Of a stretch of 64,000 bases of DNA, positions 8,288 through 16,533 are shown one piece after another; within the stretch, counting starts at the first letter, position 1, and each line of letters starts with the position of its first letter. Source of the stretch: Sphingomonas sp. Leaf33 (GTDB taxonomy: Bacteria > Pseudomonadota > Alphaproteobacteria > Sphingomonadales > Sphingomonadaceae). The position numbers and the translations under genes were made by a program. Below the pieces are notes generated by a model. The model was given only the letters and a program-made list of their open reading frames with translations. It ran no database searches and was not told where the DNA came from. The stretch is from positions 1 to 64,000 of the forward strand of contig NZ_LMLB01000010.1 in assembly GCF_001421785.1 (NCBI RefSeq), in the 5' to 3' direction.

Positions 8288-9517
8288 GTGACCGATACCC
8301 CGCCCGATCGTATCGACCCGACCGCAGGCAATCCGCTGGCGGCGTTCGCGGCGCTGGTGCTGGGCGACGACGCGGTGCAGGCGCGCCTGGGCGACATCGA
8401 GATTCCGGACGATTTCGTCACGCAAGCGGTGCGCATCGCGGGCGAACACGGCATCGCCATCGATCCGGAGGCGATCCACGCGACGCTCAGGCCCGATCCG
8501 CTGGGACTGGGTCGGTTCGGGCCCGCGCCCGTCACGCTCGATACATGGCCGGCGCGCGGGTGGTTGCCGGCGCGGTCGGTCCCGACCGGCGGCGCGCCGG
8601 CGTTCGACTGGGCCTGGTTCGGGCCCGAGCCGCTGCGCACGCCGTTCTTCGATGAATCGATTTCGCGCTACGCCACGCGCCCGCTCAGCCGGATGCTGCG
8701 CACGCGCATTACGCTCGACGCGCTGATCGCAGGCACCGATCCCGATGCGCCCGAGCCCGCCGGGTTCATCCACCATATGTCGCGCTGCGGTTCGACACTG
8801 GTCGCGCAGATGCTGGCCGCCGACCCGCGCCACGTCGTGCTGTCGGAACCCGAACCGCTGGATGCGGTCGTGCGCTGGGCGATGGAGTCCGGCGCGCCGT
8901 TGGAGGTGCAGGTCGCGGCACTGCGCGCCATCGTCGCGGCGCTGGGGCGCGACCGGTCGGGCGAGACGCAGCGCGTGTTCTTCAAGCTGGACAGCTGGCA
9001 CACGATGGCGCTGCCGCTGTTCGCGGCGGCCTTTCCCCGGACGCCGTGGGTGTTCCTCTATCGCAACCCGGTCGAAGTGCTGGTCTCGCAGCAGCGACAG
9101 CGCGGCATCCACACCGTCGCCGGGCTGTTGCCGACCACGATCTTCGACATCCCGGATGCCGAAGGGATGCAGGGGGATCGCTATGCCGCGATGGTGCTGG
9201 CGCGGGCGAGCGAGGCGGTGCTCGACCACTGGCCGCGCGGCGGTGGCCTGCTGGTCGATTACAGCGAATTGCCGGGTGCGATCGCCGACCGCATCGCGCC
9301 GCATTTCGGCTTCGTGCCCGATGCCGCCGGGCGTGCCGCCATGGCGGCGGTCGCCGGGCGCAGCGCCAAGTCGCCCGACCAGCCTTTCGTGCCCGACTCG
9401 GCGGCAAAGCATCGGGCGGCGACGCGCGACATTATCGATGCCGCCCGAGACCTCGTCGATCCGGTCCATGCCCGGCTCGAAAGCCTGCGGCTCGGCGACC
9501 GGCACGGACCCGCCTAA
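8288..9517 (+). CDS. Sulfotransferase-family protein
   Basis: 409 residues from GTG 8288, chosen over ATG 8243 because AAAGGA lies at 8276-8281. Near residues 160-172 is FIHHMSRCGSTLVAQML, a good 5'-phosphosulfate-binding loop (x-x-S-R-x-G-S-T-L) of PAPS-dependent sulfotransferases; further on are VVLSEPEPLDAVV, VFFKLDSWHTMALPLFAAAFPRTPWVFLYRNPVEVLVSQQRQRG (3'-phosphate-binding region) and YSELP. The first ~120 residues form a separate uncharacterised domain with FVTQAVRIAGEHGIAID. Transfers sulfate to an unknown acceptor. Its divergent neighbour is the Asp beta-hydroxylase-like gene. Confidence 0.78.
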   Translation: MTDTPPDRIDPTAGNPLAAFAALVLGDDAVQARLGDIEIPDDFVTQAVRIAGEHGIAIDPEAIHATLRPDPLGLGRFGPAPVTLDTWPARGWLPARSVPTGGAPAFDWAWFGPEPLRTPFFDESISRYATRPLSRMLRTRITLDALIAGTDPDAPEPAGFIHHMSRCGSTLVAQMLAADPRHVVLSEPEPLDAVVRWAMESGAPLEVQVAALRAIVAALGRDRSGETQRVFFKLDSWHTMALPLFAAAFPRTPWVFLYRNPVEVLVSQQRQRGIHTVAGLLPTTIFDIPDAEGMQGDRYAAMVLARASEAVLDHWPRGGGLLVDYSELPGAIADRIAPHFGFVPDAAGRAAMAAVAGRSAKSPDQPFVPDSAAKHRAATRDIIDAARDLVDPVHARLESLRLGDRHGPA

Positions 9518-9643
9518 ATCGCCAAGAACACGCGGAAATCGGCGCGCGATCATCTGCCGACAACATTTGGCGTGCCCGATTTCCAACGGGCTATGTTTCT
9601 GTCATACTCGCGGCGAATGCATTAACTAAGGGGGGATTTCCGC

Positions 9644-10225
9644 ATGGGCACGCAACCGTTTATCGGCTCGATCCAGATTTTTGGGTTCAACTTCGCACCG
9701 CGCAACTATGCCTACTGCAATGGCCAGTTGCTGTCGATCGCGCAGAATACCGCACTGTTCTCGCTGCTGGGAACGCAATATGGCGGTAACGGCACGACGA
9801 CTTTTGCGCTGCCCGACCTGCGCTCGCGCGTGCCGATGCATTTCGGTCAGGGACCCGGGCTTTCGCCGCGTCAGATCGGTGAGGTCGGCGGGACGGAGTC
9901 GGTGACGCTGCTGTCGACCCAGATGCCGGCGCACAACCACACGTTCACCAACACGTCGACGCTGAACGCGACCCAGGCGAAGGGGACCGATCAGATCCCG
10001 GCGACCGGATCTCTGCTCGCGCGGCCGATCAACAATCCCGCCAACGCGATCCCGCAGATCTATGTGCCGGCGGGCACCGTCGGTGATGCCGTCGCGCTCG
10101 GCGGGCTGAATGTCGCGGGGACCATCGGTGTCGCCGGTGGCAGCCAGCCTCACCCGAACATGCAGCCCTATCTGGTGCTCAACTTCTGCATCGCGCTTCA
10201 GGGTATCTTCCCCTCGCGCAACTGA
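9644..10225 (+). CDS. Phage tail collar-domain protein (microcystin-dependent-protein-like)
   Basis: 193 residues. Begins with the collar-domain signature GSIQIFGFNFAPRNYAYCNGQLLSIAQNTALFSLLGTQYGGNG, continues with TTFALPDLRSRVPMHFGQGPGLSPRQIGEVGGTESVTL, QMPAHNHTF, and ends HPNMQPYLVLNFCIALQGIFPSRN. This family is a phage short-tail-fibre module that is widespread as chromosomal genes in Proteobacteria, where its role is unsettled. The ribosome-binding site is strong (AAGGGGGG before ATG). Directly followed by a rho-independent terminator and the convergent DUF6916-like gene, its usual companion. Confidence 0.85.
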   Translation: MGTQPFIGSIQIFGFNFAPRNYAYCNGQLLSIAQNTALFSLLGTQYGGNGTTTFALPDLRSRVPMHFGQGPGLSPRQIGEVGGTESVTLLSTQMPAHNHTFTNTSTLNATQAKGTDQIPATGSLLARPINNPANAIPQIYVPAGTVGDAVALGGLNVAGTIGVAGGSQPHPNMQPYLVLNFCIALQGIFPSRN

Positions 10226-10257
10226 TGCCTCCGTCCGCGGACGGATAATCATGACAC

Positions 10258-10292
10258 AGGGCCATCCCGGCGCAGGCCGGGGTGGCCCTTTT
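10258..10292 (+). terminator. Rho-independent terminator after the collar-domain gene
   Basis: A 14-bp stem (10258-10271 with 10276-10289, a single T-G wobble), GCAG-type 4-nt loop, then TTT. It lies between the collar gene and the convergent gene at 10297-10614. The T run is downstream on the plus strand, so it should end the plus-strand transcript. Confidence 0.85.
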
Positions 10293-10296
10293 CACA

Positions 10297-10614
10297 TCAG
10301 TTGAACACGGCCTGGTAATAATGGCCCGGGGTGCCGGTGTTGGGCGTCGCGATCTGCGCGATGTCGATCACGTCGGGGCCGAACCCCTCGCCGCGGATCA
10401 CATAGCTGCCCGACATCAGCAGCGCATCGGGGGCGGAGCGGAAGATCAGGATGAACGGCTCCCGGTCGAGCTTCGCATGGTTGCGCAGGGGCGATGCCTC
10501 GACCAGTTCCAGCGGCACCGTGCGGGGGTCGCAGTCGGCGGTCAGCGTCTTGCCGACCAGCGGGGTCAGTTCCTCGAGGAAGATCGGGCGGGGTGCGGGT
10601 GTGTCAGCGGTCAT
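10297..10614 (-). CDS. DUF6916-like small protein
   Basis: 105 residues: FLEELTPLVGKTLTADCDPRTVPLELVEASPL, REPFILIFRSAPDALLMSGSYVIRGEGFGPDVIDIAQIATP, and a terminal HYYQAVFN. This matches my memory of the DUF6916 pattern (L-x-x-F-x-P-L-V-G-x-x-F ... REPF-x-L-F-R ... YEAVFN), found next to phage collar-like proteins. No signal peptide or membrane segment is visible. Function unknown. It is convergent with the collar-domain gene and 50 bp from the end of the asparagine-synthetase homologue. Confidence 0.65.
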   Translation of the reverse strand: MTADTPAPRPIFLEELTPLVGKTLTADCDPRTVPLELVEASPLRNHAKLDREPFILIFRSAPDALLMSGSYVIRGEGFGPDVIDIAQIATPNTGTPGHYYQAVFN

Positions 10615-10664
10615 GATGGCGGCAGGCTAGCAGCGCTGTGGCCCCGATCCAAGCATCGGCAGGG

Positions 10665-12410
10665 TTACTCCCGCGGCGACGGCCCCGCCATCCAGTCGGC
10701 CAGGAACGCCGCCGCCATCGCGGTTGCCTGGACCTGCGTCGGATCGAACGTGCGATCGTCCCCTCGCGCGACCGCCGCCAGCGCGGTGTCGAGCCAGGCC
10801 AGGTCGATCCAGTCGCCGACCCCCGCTGCGGCATAGCCGGCGATGCGCGCGCGGGCCCGCGGCGCGTCGCGCACCAGGCGATCGGGATAGTCCGGCGAGA
10901 ATGGCAGCAGGTCGCGTCGCAGGCGGATGCTCTCGGGCACCTTGCCGGCCAGCAGCGCCCGGCCCGGCGCACGGGTCAGTCCGCCATGCGTCAGGAACCG
11001 TACCGGCAGCCCCGCGCACAGCGTCAGCAGCCGGCGGTCGCGGAACGGGGCCAGGTGGCGCAGGCCCGGCAGCGGCGTCGCAGTCGTCACCGACCGGTTC
11101 TTGGCGATGACGCTCATGGGATAGCCCAGCACCCGGCCCCGCCGCCACTGCGCCGCGTGGTGCGCCGCGGCCAGCTCGTCGGCCAGCGCCGTATCGGCGA
11201 TCGCCAGCGCAGGGACGCTCAGCCGCACATGAAAGGCATCGCGCAGCAGGTCGCCGTCCGGCGTCCGTGCATGGCGTGCCCGGTCACGCAGCCACCGCGC
11301 CCAACCCCGCCATCCGTCGATGTCGCGGTAACCGGTGACGGTCAGTTCGCCGTCGCTGCCGTCCAGGATCGCGCTGGCTCCGCGATCCGCCGCGGCCCGG
11401 TACAGCGCGTCGTAGACATAGTGCCGCTGCGACGCGAGCGGGTGGTCGACGCTGTCGAGCATCGCGCGCGAGAGCCGATAGGCGTCGGCGTCCGGTTCGG
11501 GGACGACCGCGACCGCGGGGATCCCGAGCTGCGCGGCGACGGCACGCGCCTGTGCCGTTTCGTCGCGCAGGCCGCTGCCCGCCGGCGCGGCCGAGGTAAG
11601 CGCGACGAGCGATCCGCCCTCCCCGCGCGTCGCCGCGGCGAAGGCGGCGACCAGCGAGGAATCGAGCCCGCCGCTCAGCATCGTCGCCGCCGCCGGGTGG
11701 CGCGCCATCTGCTGGCGCAGGATCGTGTGCAGCACCGCTTCGATCGCCTCGATCGCCTCGGCGAAGCTGCCGCGCCACGGCGTCGGCTCGGGCAACTCGG
11801 CGCGCTTCCCCACCCGGACGCCGTCGCGGGTGATCCGCACGCGCGTGCCGGCCGCGACACGCTGGACGTCGCGCAGGATCGTGCGGTCGCCGATGATCGC
11901 GCGCGCCGGTCCGCGGCCGAGATGCAGCAGCAGCCGCGCCGGGTCGGGCATCGCGTCTACGCCATCGATCGCGCGCAGCGTGCGGACATGCGGTGCGACC
12001 GCGACCCGGCGGGTGTCGGCGGTGAAGCACAACGCGTCGCGCGCGGTATCGGCGACCATCAGCGTCATCGCGCGCGCGGGCGCATCCCAGTGCAGGAACG
12101 ACCATTCGCCGCCGACCCGCATGGGCGTGTCGTCGCCGTAGCGCGCCAGCGCCGCCAGGATCAGGTCCGCCGGGGGCGTCGTCGGCGCCAGTCCCAGCGT
12201 CGCGGCCAGCGCGGCCGGTTCGTCGATATGGCCGAGCAGGGCCTGGCAGCCCGTGACCGGCGACGCGTGTCCCGCATCGCGCAGCATCGCGGTGAAATCC
12301 CCCGGCGGTGTGTCGCGGGTCACGAGGCCCAGCACCGCCAGGTCGGACGCGCGCAGCGGCGCGCCGTCCAGCGACGCCAGTGCGTGGATGCCGTCGAAAT
12401 CCGTCGTCAT
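10665..12410 (-). CDS. Asparagine-synthetase-like protein, candidate lasso macrolactam cyclase (C protein)
   Basis: 581 residues from ATG 12410, which follows a strong purine run (GGGGGAGGGGG). N-terminal glutaminase-like domain about 1-200, then the ATP-pyrophosphatase domain with P-loop SGGLDSS at about 245-251, YVYDALYRAAADRGASAILDGSDGELTVTGYRD, and LAPFRDRRLLTLCAGLPVRF. The second residue is Thr, not the catalytic Cys of true AsnB, so the glutaminase half should be inactive. This is also seen in lasso peptide C proteins, which adenylate the ring Asp/Glu to close the macrolactam. Size (about 580-610) fits that family. Context: PqqD-like and HPr-kinase-like genes 4-6 kb away and a lasso-like precursor at 27855. 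A role in amidating another substrate cannot be excluded. Confidence 0.75.
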   Translation of the reverse strand: MTTDFDGIHALASLDGAPLRASDLAVLGLVTRDTPPGDFTAMLRDAGHASPVTGCQALLGHIDEPAALAATLGLAPTTPPADLILAALARYGDDTPMRVGGEWSFLHWDAPARAMTLMVADTARDALCFTADTRRVAVAPHVRTLRAIDGVDAMPDPARLLLHLGRGPARAIIGDRTILRDVQRVAAGTRVRITRDGVRVGKRAELPEPTPWRGSFAEAIEAIEAVLHTILRQQMARHPAAATMLSGGLDSSLVAAFAAATRGEGGSLVALTSAAPAGSGLRDETAQARAVAAQLGIPAVAVVPEPDADAYRLSRAMLDSVDHPLASQRHYVYDALYRAAADRGASAILDGSDGELTVTGYRDIDGWRGWARWLRDRARHARTPDGDLLRDAFHVRLSVPALAIADTALADELAAAHHAAQWRRGRVLGYPMSVIAKNRSVTTATPLPGLRHLAPFRDRRLLTLCAGLPVRFLTHGGLTRAPGRALLAGKVPESIRLRRDLLPFSPDYPDRLVRDAPRARARIAGYAAAGVGDWIDLAWLDTALAAVARGDDRTFDPTQVQATAMAAAFLADWMAGPSPRE

Positions 12411-12583
12411 GGCACCCCCTCCCCCGTACCCGCCGCCCCAGCGAATAATTGACCGTTCGGCTGCCGCATGCGAGACCGCAAGTCCAGCGCTCGACGGCAG
12501 TTTCCCGGTCGGCGGGGGTCGTCGGATGCCCCGGCCCGGCGGGTTCGCGAGCGCGCCGCCACGATGGATGCAGGAATGGACGG

Positions 12584-12967
12584 ATGATCGTCGTGTTCGA
12601 TGGCCACTGCAACGTCTGCAACGGCTTCGTTCGCTTCCTGGCCGCGCGTGACCCGCGCCACCGCATCGCCTTCGTGCCGGCGATGTCGGCGGCGGGCCGC
12701 GACTGGCTGACGGCGTGCGGGCAATCGGTCGACGATCCGGCGACGATGATCGTGGTCGATGGCGACACCCGTCACCTGCGGTCCGATGCGGTGATCGCCG
12801 CGGTCGCCTCGCTCGGCGGCGTCTGGCGCGCGGTGCGGATCGGCCGGCTGCTGCCGCGCGCGGTTCGCGATCGGCTCTACACCGGCTTTGCCAGGCGCCG
12901 CTATCGCTGGTTCGGCCGGGCGCAGGCCTGTGCGGTCTGCGACGGCGCGACGCGCCCCGACGCATGA
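12584..12967 (+). CDS. DCC-family thiol-disulfide oxidoreductase
   Basis: 127 residues from ATG 12584. The N-terminus VVFDGHCNVCNGFVRFLAARDP is the DUF393/DCC signature with CxxC at residues 9-12; a second pair, CAVC, lies near the C-terminus. Later segments (IVVDGDTRHLRSDAVIAAVASLGGVWR, LPRAVRDRLYTGFARRRYRWFGR) are standard for the family. DCC proteins are thioredoxin-fold redox enzymes often found beside HTTM-type membrane proteins. It begins a run of overlapping plus-strand genes (12584-15684) that includes membrane proteins. Its possible link to the single Cys of the lasso-like core is speculation. Confidence 0.85.
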   Translation: MIVVFDGHCNVCNGFVRFLAARDPRHRIAFVPAMSAAGRDWLTACGQSVDDPATMIVVDGDTRHLRSDAVIAAVASLGGVWRAVRIGRLLPRAVRDRLYTGFARRRYRWFGRAQACAVCDGATRPDA

Positions 12968-13116
12968 AGCCGACGCCCGAGGAGTGTGCGCGCCTTGATG
13001 CCGCGACCGCGTGTCCGACCGGCCCGGCGCCACCCCCCGCCCTGCCCGGCGTCGAAGCCGTGCCCAGCCTCGCGGACCTGCTGCGGTACCGCCGGGCGCG
13101 TCTGGCGAAAGCGTGA
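12964..13116 (+). CDS. Small hypothetical protein (50 residues) within the DCC operon
   Basis: ATG 12964 overlaps the DCC stop as ATGA and its own stop overlaps the next GTG, so it is probably a real coupled gene. The peptide has two Cys (EECARLDAATACP), a proline-rich centre (PTGPAPPPALPG) and ends PSLADLLRYRRARLAKA. No leader-type YxxP motif, signal peptide or membrane helix is visible. I do not recognise the family. Confidence 0.55.
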   Translation: MKPTPEECARLDAATACPTGPAPPPALPGVEAVPSLADLLRYRRARLAKA

Positions 13117-13631
13117 GCGTGGTCGGCAGTGTCGCGCTCGTCATCGTCGCGCTGGGGCTGGCGATGACCGCCTGGGTGCAGGTGCGGCCGCTGCGCCGCC
13201 ACCGTATGCTGCTCGATACGCTCGCGATCCTGCCCGAATGGCGCTTCTACGCGCAGGCGTCGCTTGGCACGGCGGAGGATTTCGCGCGCGATGTCCATGT
13301 CCTGATGCGGACGCGCGATGCCGGGGACCGCGTCGGTGGCTGGACGCCGGTGCTGTGGCCGCCCGAGCGCCGTTTGACCGACGCCGTCTGGAACGCGCGG
13401 GGGCGTATCGACGCGATGATCCTGTCGCTGGCCGAAGACATGGCGCAGCAGCATCGCGGCGCGCCGGGCGCGGACGTGCAGCAATCGATCCCCTATCTGG
13501 TCGTGCTGCGCCGCGTGATGGCCGAGGCGACACCCGGGCCCGACGTCGCTCGCCAGTTCGCCGTCGCGCACGCGATCGGTCGCGGTGAGCGACGCTGGTC
13601 GGTCGAGTTCGTGTCGGCGTGGCACCGGTGA
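13113..13631 (+). CDS. Membrane-anchored hypothetical protein (172 residues)
   Basis: GTG 13113 overlaps the preceding stop. One N-terminal membrane segment (VVGSVALVIVALGLAMTAWVQV), then a soluble domain with LPEWRFYAQASLGTAEDFARDVHVLMRTRD, WTPVLWPPERRLTDAVWNARGRIDAMILSLAEDMA and IPYLVVLRRVM. It contains no cysteine at all, so it cannot be the papain/transglutaminase-like B2 protease expected in a lasso cluster. The gene is translationally coupled on both sides, between the DCC oxidoreductase and a polytopic membrane protein, suggesting one complex. Family not recognised. Confidence 0.7.
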   Translation: MSVVGSVALVIVALGLAMTAWVQVRPLRRHRMLLDTLAILPEWRFYAQASLGTAEDFARDVHVLMRTRDAGDRVGGWTPVLWPPERRLTDAVWNARGRIDAMILSLAEDMAQQHRGAPGADVQQSIPYLVVLRRVMAEATPGPDVARQFAVAHAIGRGERRWSVEFVSAWHR

Positions 13632-14452
13632 TCGCCCGCGTCCCCGACTATGCTGCGGTCTTGTGGTGGATCAGCGTGCCGCTGGCGATCTGGTCGACGA
13701 TCGCGGCATTGCAGCTGATCGCGGTGCGGCGTGGCTTTTACCCCGGTGCGCCGCTCGGTCCCGATCTGACGGCGCTGGTCCGCGGGCGGATAAACCCGCG
13801 CCTGCTCGCCTCGCCGCTCGCCGCCCCGGGCGGGCTGCTCGGCCTGTTGCTGGTGCGGCTGATCGCGGGGCTGATGCTGCCGTTCCTCGCGGCGGGGCCG
13901 GCGGCGGTCGCGCTGGCGGTGTTGCTGGTCGCGACCGCGCTGGTGGTGCTGCTGACGGGGGGCAGCGACGGCGCCGACAAGATCGCGCTGGTCGCCGCGG
14001 TCGCCGCGCTGCTGATCGCGATCGGCCTCGTCAGCGGCGATGCGCACCTGTGCCTGGCCGGTGTCGCCTGGGGCGCGGGGCAGGCAACGACAGCCTACGT
14101 CACCTCGGGCGCCGCCAAGCTGGCGCGCCCGTTCTGGCGCGACGGCCGCGCGCTGGCCGCGGCGATGACCAGCTATCGATCGGGCCATGCCCTGGCCGCA
14201 GCCGTCGTCCGGAACCGCGCGACGGCGCTGGTGCTGGCGTGGGGCGTGATGCTGGTCGAGACGCTGTTCCCTGTCGCGCTCGTCGCGCCGCCGGTGGTCG
14301 GTATCGCGATCCTGGGAACGCTCGCCGCGTTCCACGTCGCGACCGCGCTGGTGATGGGTCTCAATACCTATCCCTGGGCCTTCATCGCGACCTATCCTTG
14401 CGTTATGGCAGCGAACGCCCTCCTCCGCGGCGCGGGGCTTGGGCTGGGATGA
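13628..14452 (+). CDS. Polytopic membrane protein, HTTM-like
   Basis: 274 residues from GTG 13628 (overlaps previous stop). Six or more hydrophobic segments are visible (YAAVLWWISVPLAIWSTIAALQLIAV; GGLLGLLLVRLIAGLMLPFL; AVALAVLLVATALVVLL; IALVAAVAALLIAIGL; ALVLAWGVMLVETLFPVALV; GIAILGTLAAFHVATALVMGL). The stretch GGSDGADKIAL, then AYVTSGAAKLARPFWRDGRAL, then FHVATALVMGLNTYPW resembles HTTM/vitamin-K-carboxylase-like membrane domains, which commonly pair with DCC oxidoreductases. Assignment is by pattern only. Confidence 0.65.
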   Translation: MIARVPDYAAVLWWISVPLAIWSTIAALQLIAVRRGFYPGAPLGPDLTALVRGRINPRLLASPLAAPGGLLGLLLVRLIAGLMLPFLAAGPAAVALAVLLVATALVVLLTGGSDGADKIALVAAVAALLIAIGLVSGDAHLCLAGVAWGAGQATTAYVTSGAAKLARPFWRDGRALAAAMTSYRSGHALAAAVVRNRATALVLAWGVMLVETLFPVALVAPPVVGIAILGTLAAFHVATALVMGLNTYPWAFIATYPCVMAANALLRGAGLGLG

Positions 14453-15684
14453 CGGGGGACATGGAAGGCACGGCGATCAGTCCGGCGGCGCGCACGATGC
14501 GCATCGTCATCGAACCCGGCACGCTGATCAGCACCGGGCAGGAGCTGGCCGTGCTGCGTGCGGCGTACAAGCGCCAGCCAGACTCGCGGCTGCTGCGCGG
14601 ACGGCTCGCCACCGCGCTGCTGGTCCAGGACGCGTTCGACGACGTGATCGCCGTGCTGTCGGATGCCGATGGCCTCGACGCGCGCGATGCGGCGATGCTG
14701 GTCCAGGCGCATCTGGCGCGCGAGAGCGAGGCGGACAACCTGCGCGTTGTCGACCTGGTCGACCAGATGCTGCCGCTGGTCGATGACGACGCCATGCGCG
14801 CGCAGTTCCTGGCCGACCAGGGCAAGGCCCTGCGCCGCCTGGGGCACCCGGAGCGCGCGCGCGCCGTGTGGCAGCGCGCGCTGACGCTCGATCCGGCGAA
14901 CAAGGATGCGTGCAAGCGGATCGCCACGCTCGACCTGCAGGAAGGCGCCCTCGACGACGGCATCGCGACGCTCGACCGGCTTGCCACCGGCGGCGCAAAC
15001 CATGCCCGCTTATATGCCGCGCGTGCGCTGGCCGAGGCGCGCGCCGGGCGGATCGATGCCGCCCGCGATATGGTCGCGTTCGACGGGCTGCATTTCGCCG
15101 GGCAGCTCGCGACGCCGCCGGGGATGCCCAGCCTGGCGGCGTTCAACGCACGCCTCGCCGCCGAGCTGCTGCAGCATCCCAACCTGCGCTACGAACGCTA
15201 TGGCAGCGCATCCGAACAGACGTGGCGGATCGACACGCCGGCGCTGGGCGATGCGCCGATGGTGCGGCTGCTGCTCGCCGAAATCGCCCGCGCGGTCGAA
15301 CACCACGCCGACAGGATCGCGGACAGCGACCACCCCTGGGCGCGGCAACGGCCCGACATCGGCATGCTGCACTGCTGGTGCGTGATGACCGACGGCACGG
15401 GCTACGAGACGTGGCACGTCCACCAGTTCGGGTGGCTGAGCGGCGTCTATTACGTCCAGATCCCCGATGCGGTCACCCACGGCGACGACGCCGCGGGCTG
15501 CATCGCGTTCGGGCTGCCCGAGGATGTGGTCGGTGATGCCGCGGCGAGTGCGTATGGAGTCACCGTCGTCCGGCCCGAGGAAGGCATGCTGATGCTGTTC
15601 CCGTCGCACACCTATCATCGCACCTTTCCCCACGGGGCCGACCAGCGACGGATCTGCGTGGCGTTCGATATCTGGCCGGGCTGA
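14449..15684 (+). CDS. TPR protein with C-terminal 2OG-Fe(II) oxygenase domain (PF13759-like)
   Basis: 411 residues from ATG 14449 (ATGA overlap). Residues about 30-200 are helical TPR-type repeats (LLRGRLATALLVQDAFDDVIAVL, KALRRLGHPERARAVWQRALTLDPANKDACKRIATLDLQEGALDDGIATL). Residues about 240-408 form the oxygenase: CMVTDGTGYETWHVHQFGWLSGVYYVQ-type segment (seen here with CWCVMTDG), DDAAGCIAFG, GMLMLFPSHTYHRTFPHGADQRRICVAFDIWPG, giving metal His residues and the 2OG Arg. Such proteins hydroxylate protein or peptide substrates. It ends 10 bp before the kinase-like gene and is probably in one transcription unit with it. Confidence 0.82.
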   Translation: MTGDMEGTAISPAARTMRIVIEPGTLISTGQELAVLRAAYKRQPDSRLLRGRLATALLVQDAFDDVIAVLSDADGLDARDAAMLVQAHLARESEADNLRVVDLVDQMLPLVDDDAMRAQFLADQGKALRRLGHPERARAVWQRALTLDPANKDACKRIATLDLQEGALDDGIATLDRLATGGANHARLYAARALAEARAGRIDAARDMVAFDGLHFAGQLATPPGMPSLAAFNARLAAELLQHPNLRYERYGSASEQTWRIDTPALGDAPMVRLLLAEIARAVEHHADRIADSDHPWARQRPDIGMLHCWCVMTDGTGYETWHVHQFGWLSGVYYVQIPDAVTHGDDAAGCIAFGLPEDVVGDAAASAYGVTVVRPEEGMLMLFPSHTYHRTFPHGADQRRICVAFDIWPG

Positions 15685-15693
15685 CACGCCGCC

Positions 15694-16533
15694 ATGCGGT
15701 CCCGCGGCGTCGCCTATGACCGGATCATCGATGCCGATCGCCCGGTTATCGGGGCCGTGCCATGCGAGACAGCCGATGCCGCCGCGATCCGTATTCGCTG
15801 GCATGCGCCGGTCGCCGCGCCGCCGGTCGAACGCCCGGTCTGGACCCGTGCGGCGGATGCGCTGTGGTTCGATCCACCGGGTGTCGCGCGCTATCGCTGC
15901 ACCGCCGACACGATCGACGTGACGCCGGTCGCCGGCGGTGCATCCGACATGGTCGATGCGCTGCTGGTCGCGACCGCGCTGCCGGCGGTACTGTGGCTGG
16001 ACGGCGCGGTCGTGCTGCATGCCGCGGCGGTCGTGCCGTCGGGCGCGGCGCGGGCACTGGCGATCGCGGGGCCGTCCGGGCGGGGCAAGTCGCACCTCGC
16101 CGCGGCGCTGGTCGCACGCGGGGGCGCGTTCGTCGCCGACGACAGCATCGCGGTGCGGCTGCGGGGGGACGCGGCGGTCTGCGCGGGACTGGCGGGCGGC
16201 TATCACCTGGGCGCAGCGGATGCGGACGCCCGCCCGTTCCACCCGATCGGCGTGGACCGCACCCGTCGCGCCGCGGCGCTCGGCACGTTGGTGATCCTCG
16301 ACGACGTGGCGGGATACGCGCGCCTTACCGGAGTCGCCGCGGTCGCGGCGCTGCTCGCGAACCGCCACCGCGCCAGCGTGCCGCGGCTGTGCGGGATCGA
16401 GCCGCGCGTCCTTGCCGACATGGCGCGGCTTGCAAGCGCGGTACGGGTCTATAGATGGTCTGCGGACGAGGCGGATGCGTTGCGCGACGACGCGATCCTG
16501 GCACAGTTGATGTCGGATGAGGGGGCACGATGA
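15694..16533 (+). CDS. HPr-kinase-like P-loop protein (first of two)
   Basis: 279 residues. The C-terminal half is an HPr kinase/phosphorylase-like ATPase: VLHAAAVVPSG, AIAGPSGRGKSHLAAALVARGGAFVADDSIAVRL with Walker A near residue 126 and the ADD motif near 149, then YHLGAADADARPFHPIGVDRTRR. The N-terminal ~95 residues (RGVAYDRIIDADRPV ...) are family-specific. In paeninodin-type lasso clusters an HPr-kinase homologue phosphorylates the C-terminal Ser of the precursor; the candidate precursor here ends in Ser. It overlaps the PqqD-like gene by ATGA. The Walker A has Arg (GPSGRGKS) in place of the commoner small residue. A signalling role is the alternative. Confidence 0.75.
   Translation: MRSRGVAYDRIIDADRPVIGAVPCETADAAAIRIRWHAPVAAPPVERPVWTRAADALWFDPPGVARYRCTADTIDVTPVAGGASDMVDALLVATALPAVLWLDGAVVLHAAAVVPSGAARALAIAGPSGRGKSHLAAALVARGGAFVADDSIAVRLRGDAAVCAGLAGGYHLGAADADARPFHPIGVDRTRRAAALGTLVILDDVAGYARLTGVAAVAALLANRHRASVPRLCGIEPRVLADMARLASAVRVYRWSADEADALRDDAILAQLMSDEGAR

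Noticed and set aside
12964..13116. Second RiPP precursor candidate
   Set aside because: No YxxP-type leader motif, no Thr before a Gly core and no C-terminal core-like segment; looks like a small coupled structural gene.
10665..13625. Longer frame for the AsnB-like protein (986 codons)
   Set aside because: The upstream part is antisense to the DCC operon; ATG 12410 has a strong ribosome-binding site and gives the usual family length.
13113..13631. Lasso B2 leader protease candidate by size and position
   Set aside because: Contains no cysteine, so no transglutaminase-type catalytic triad is possible.
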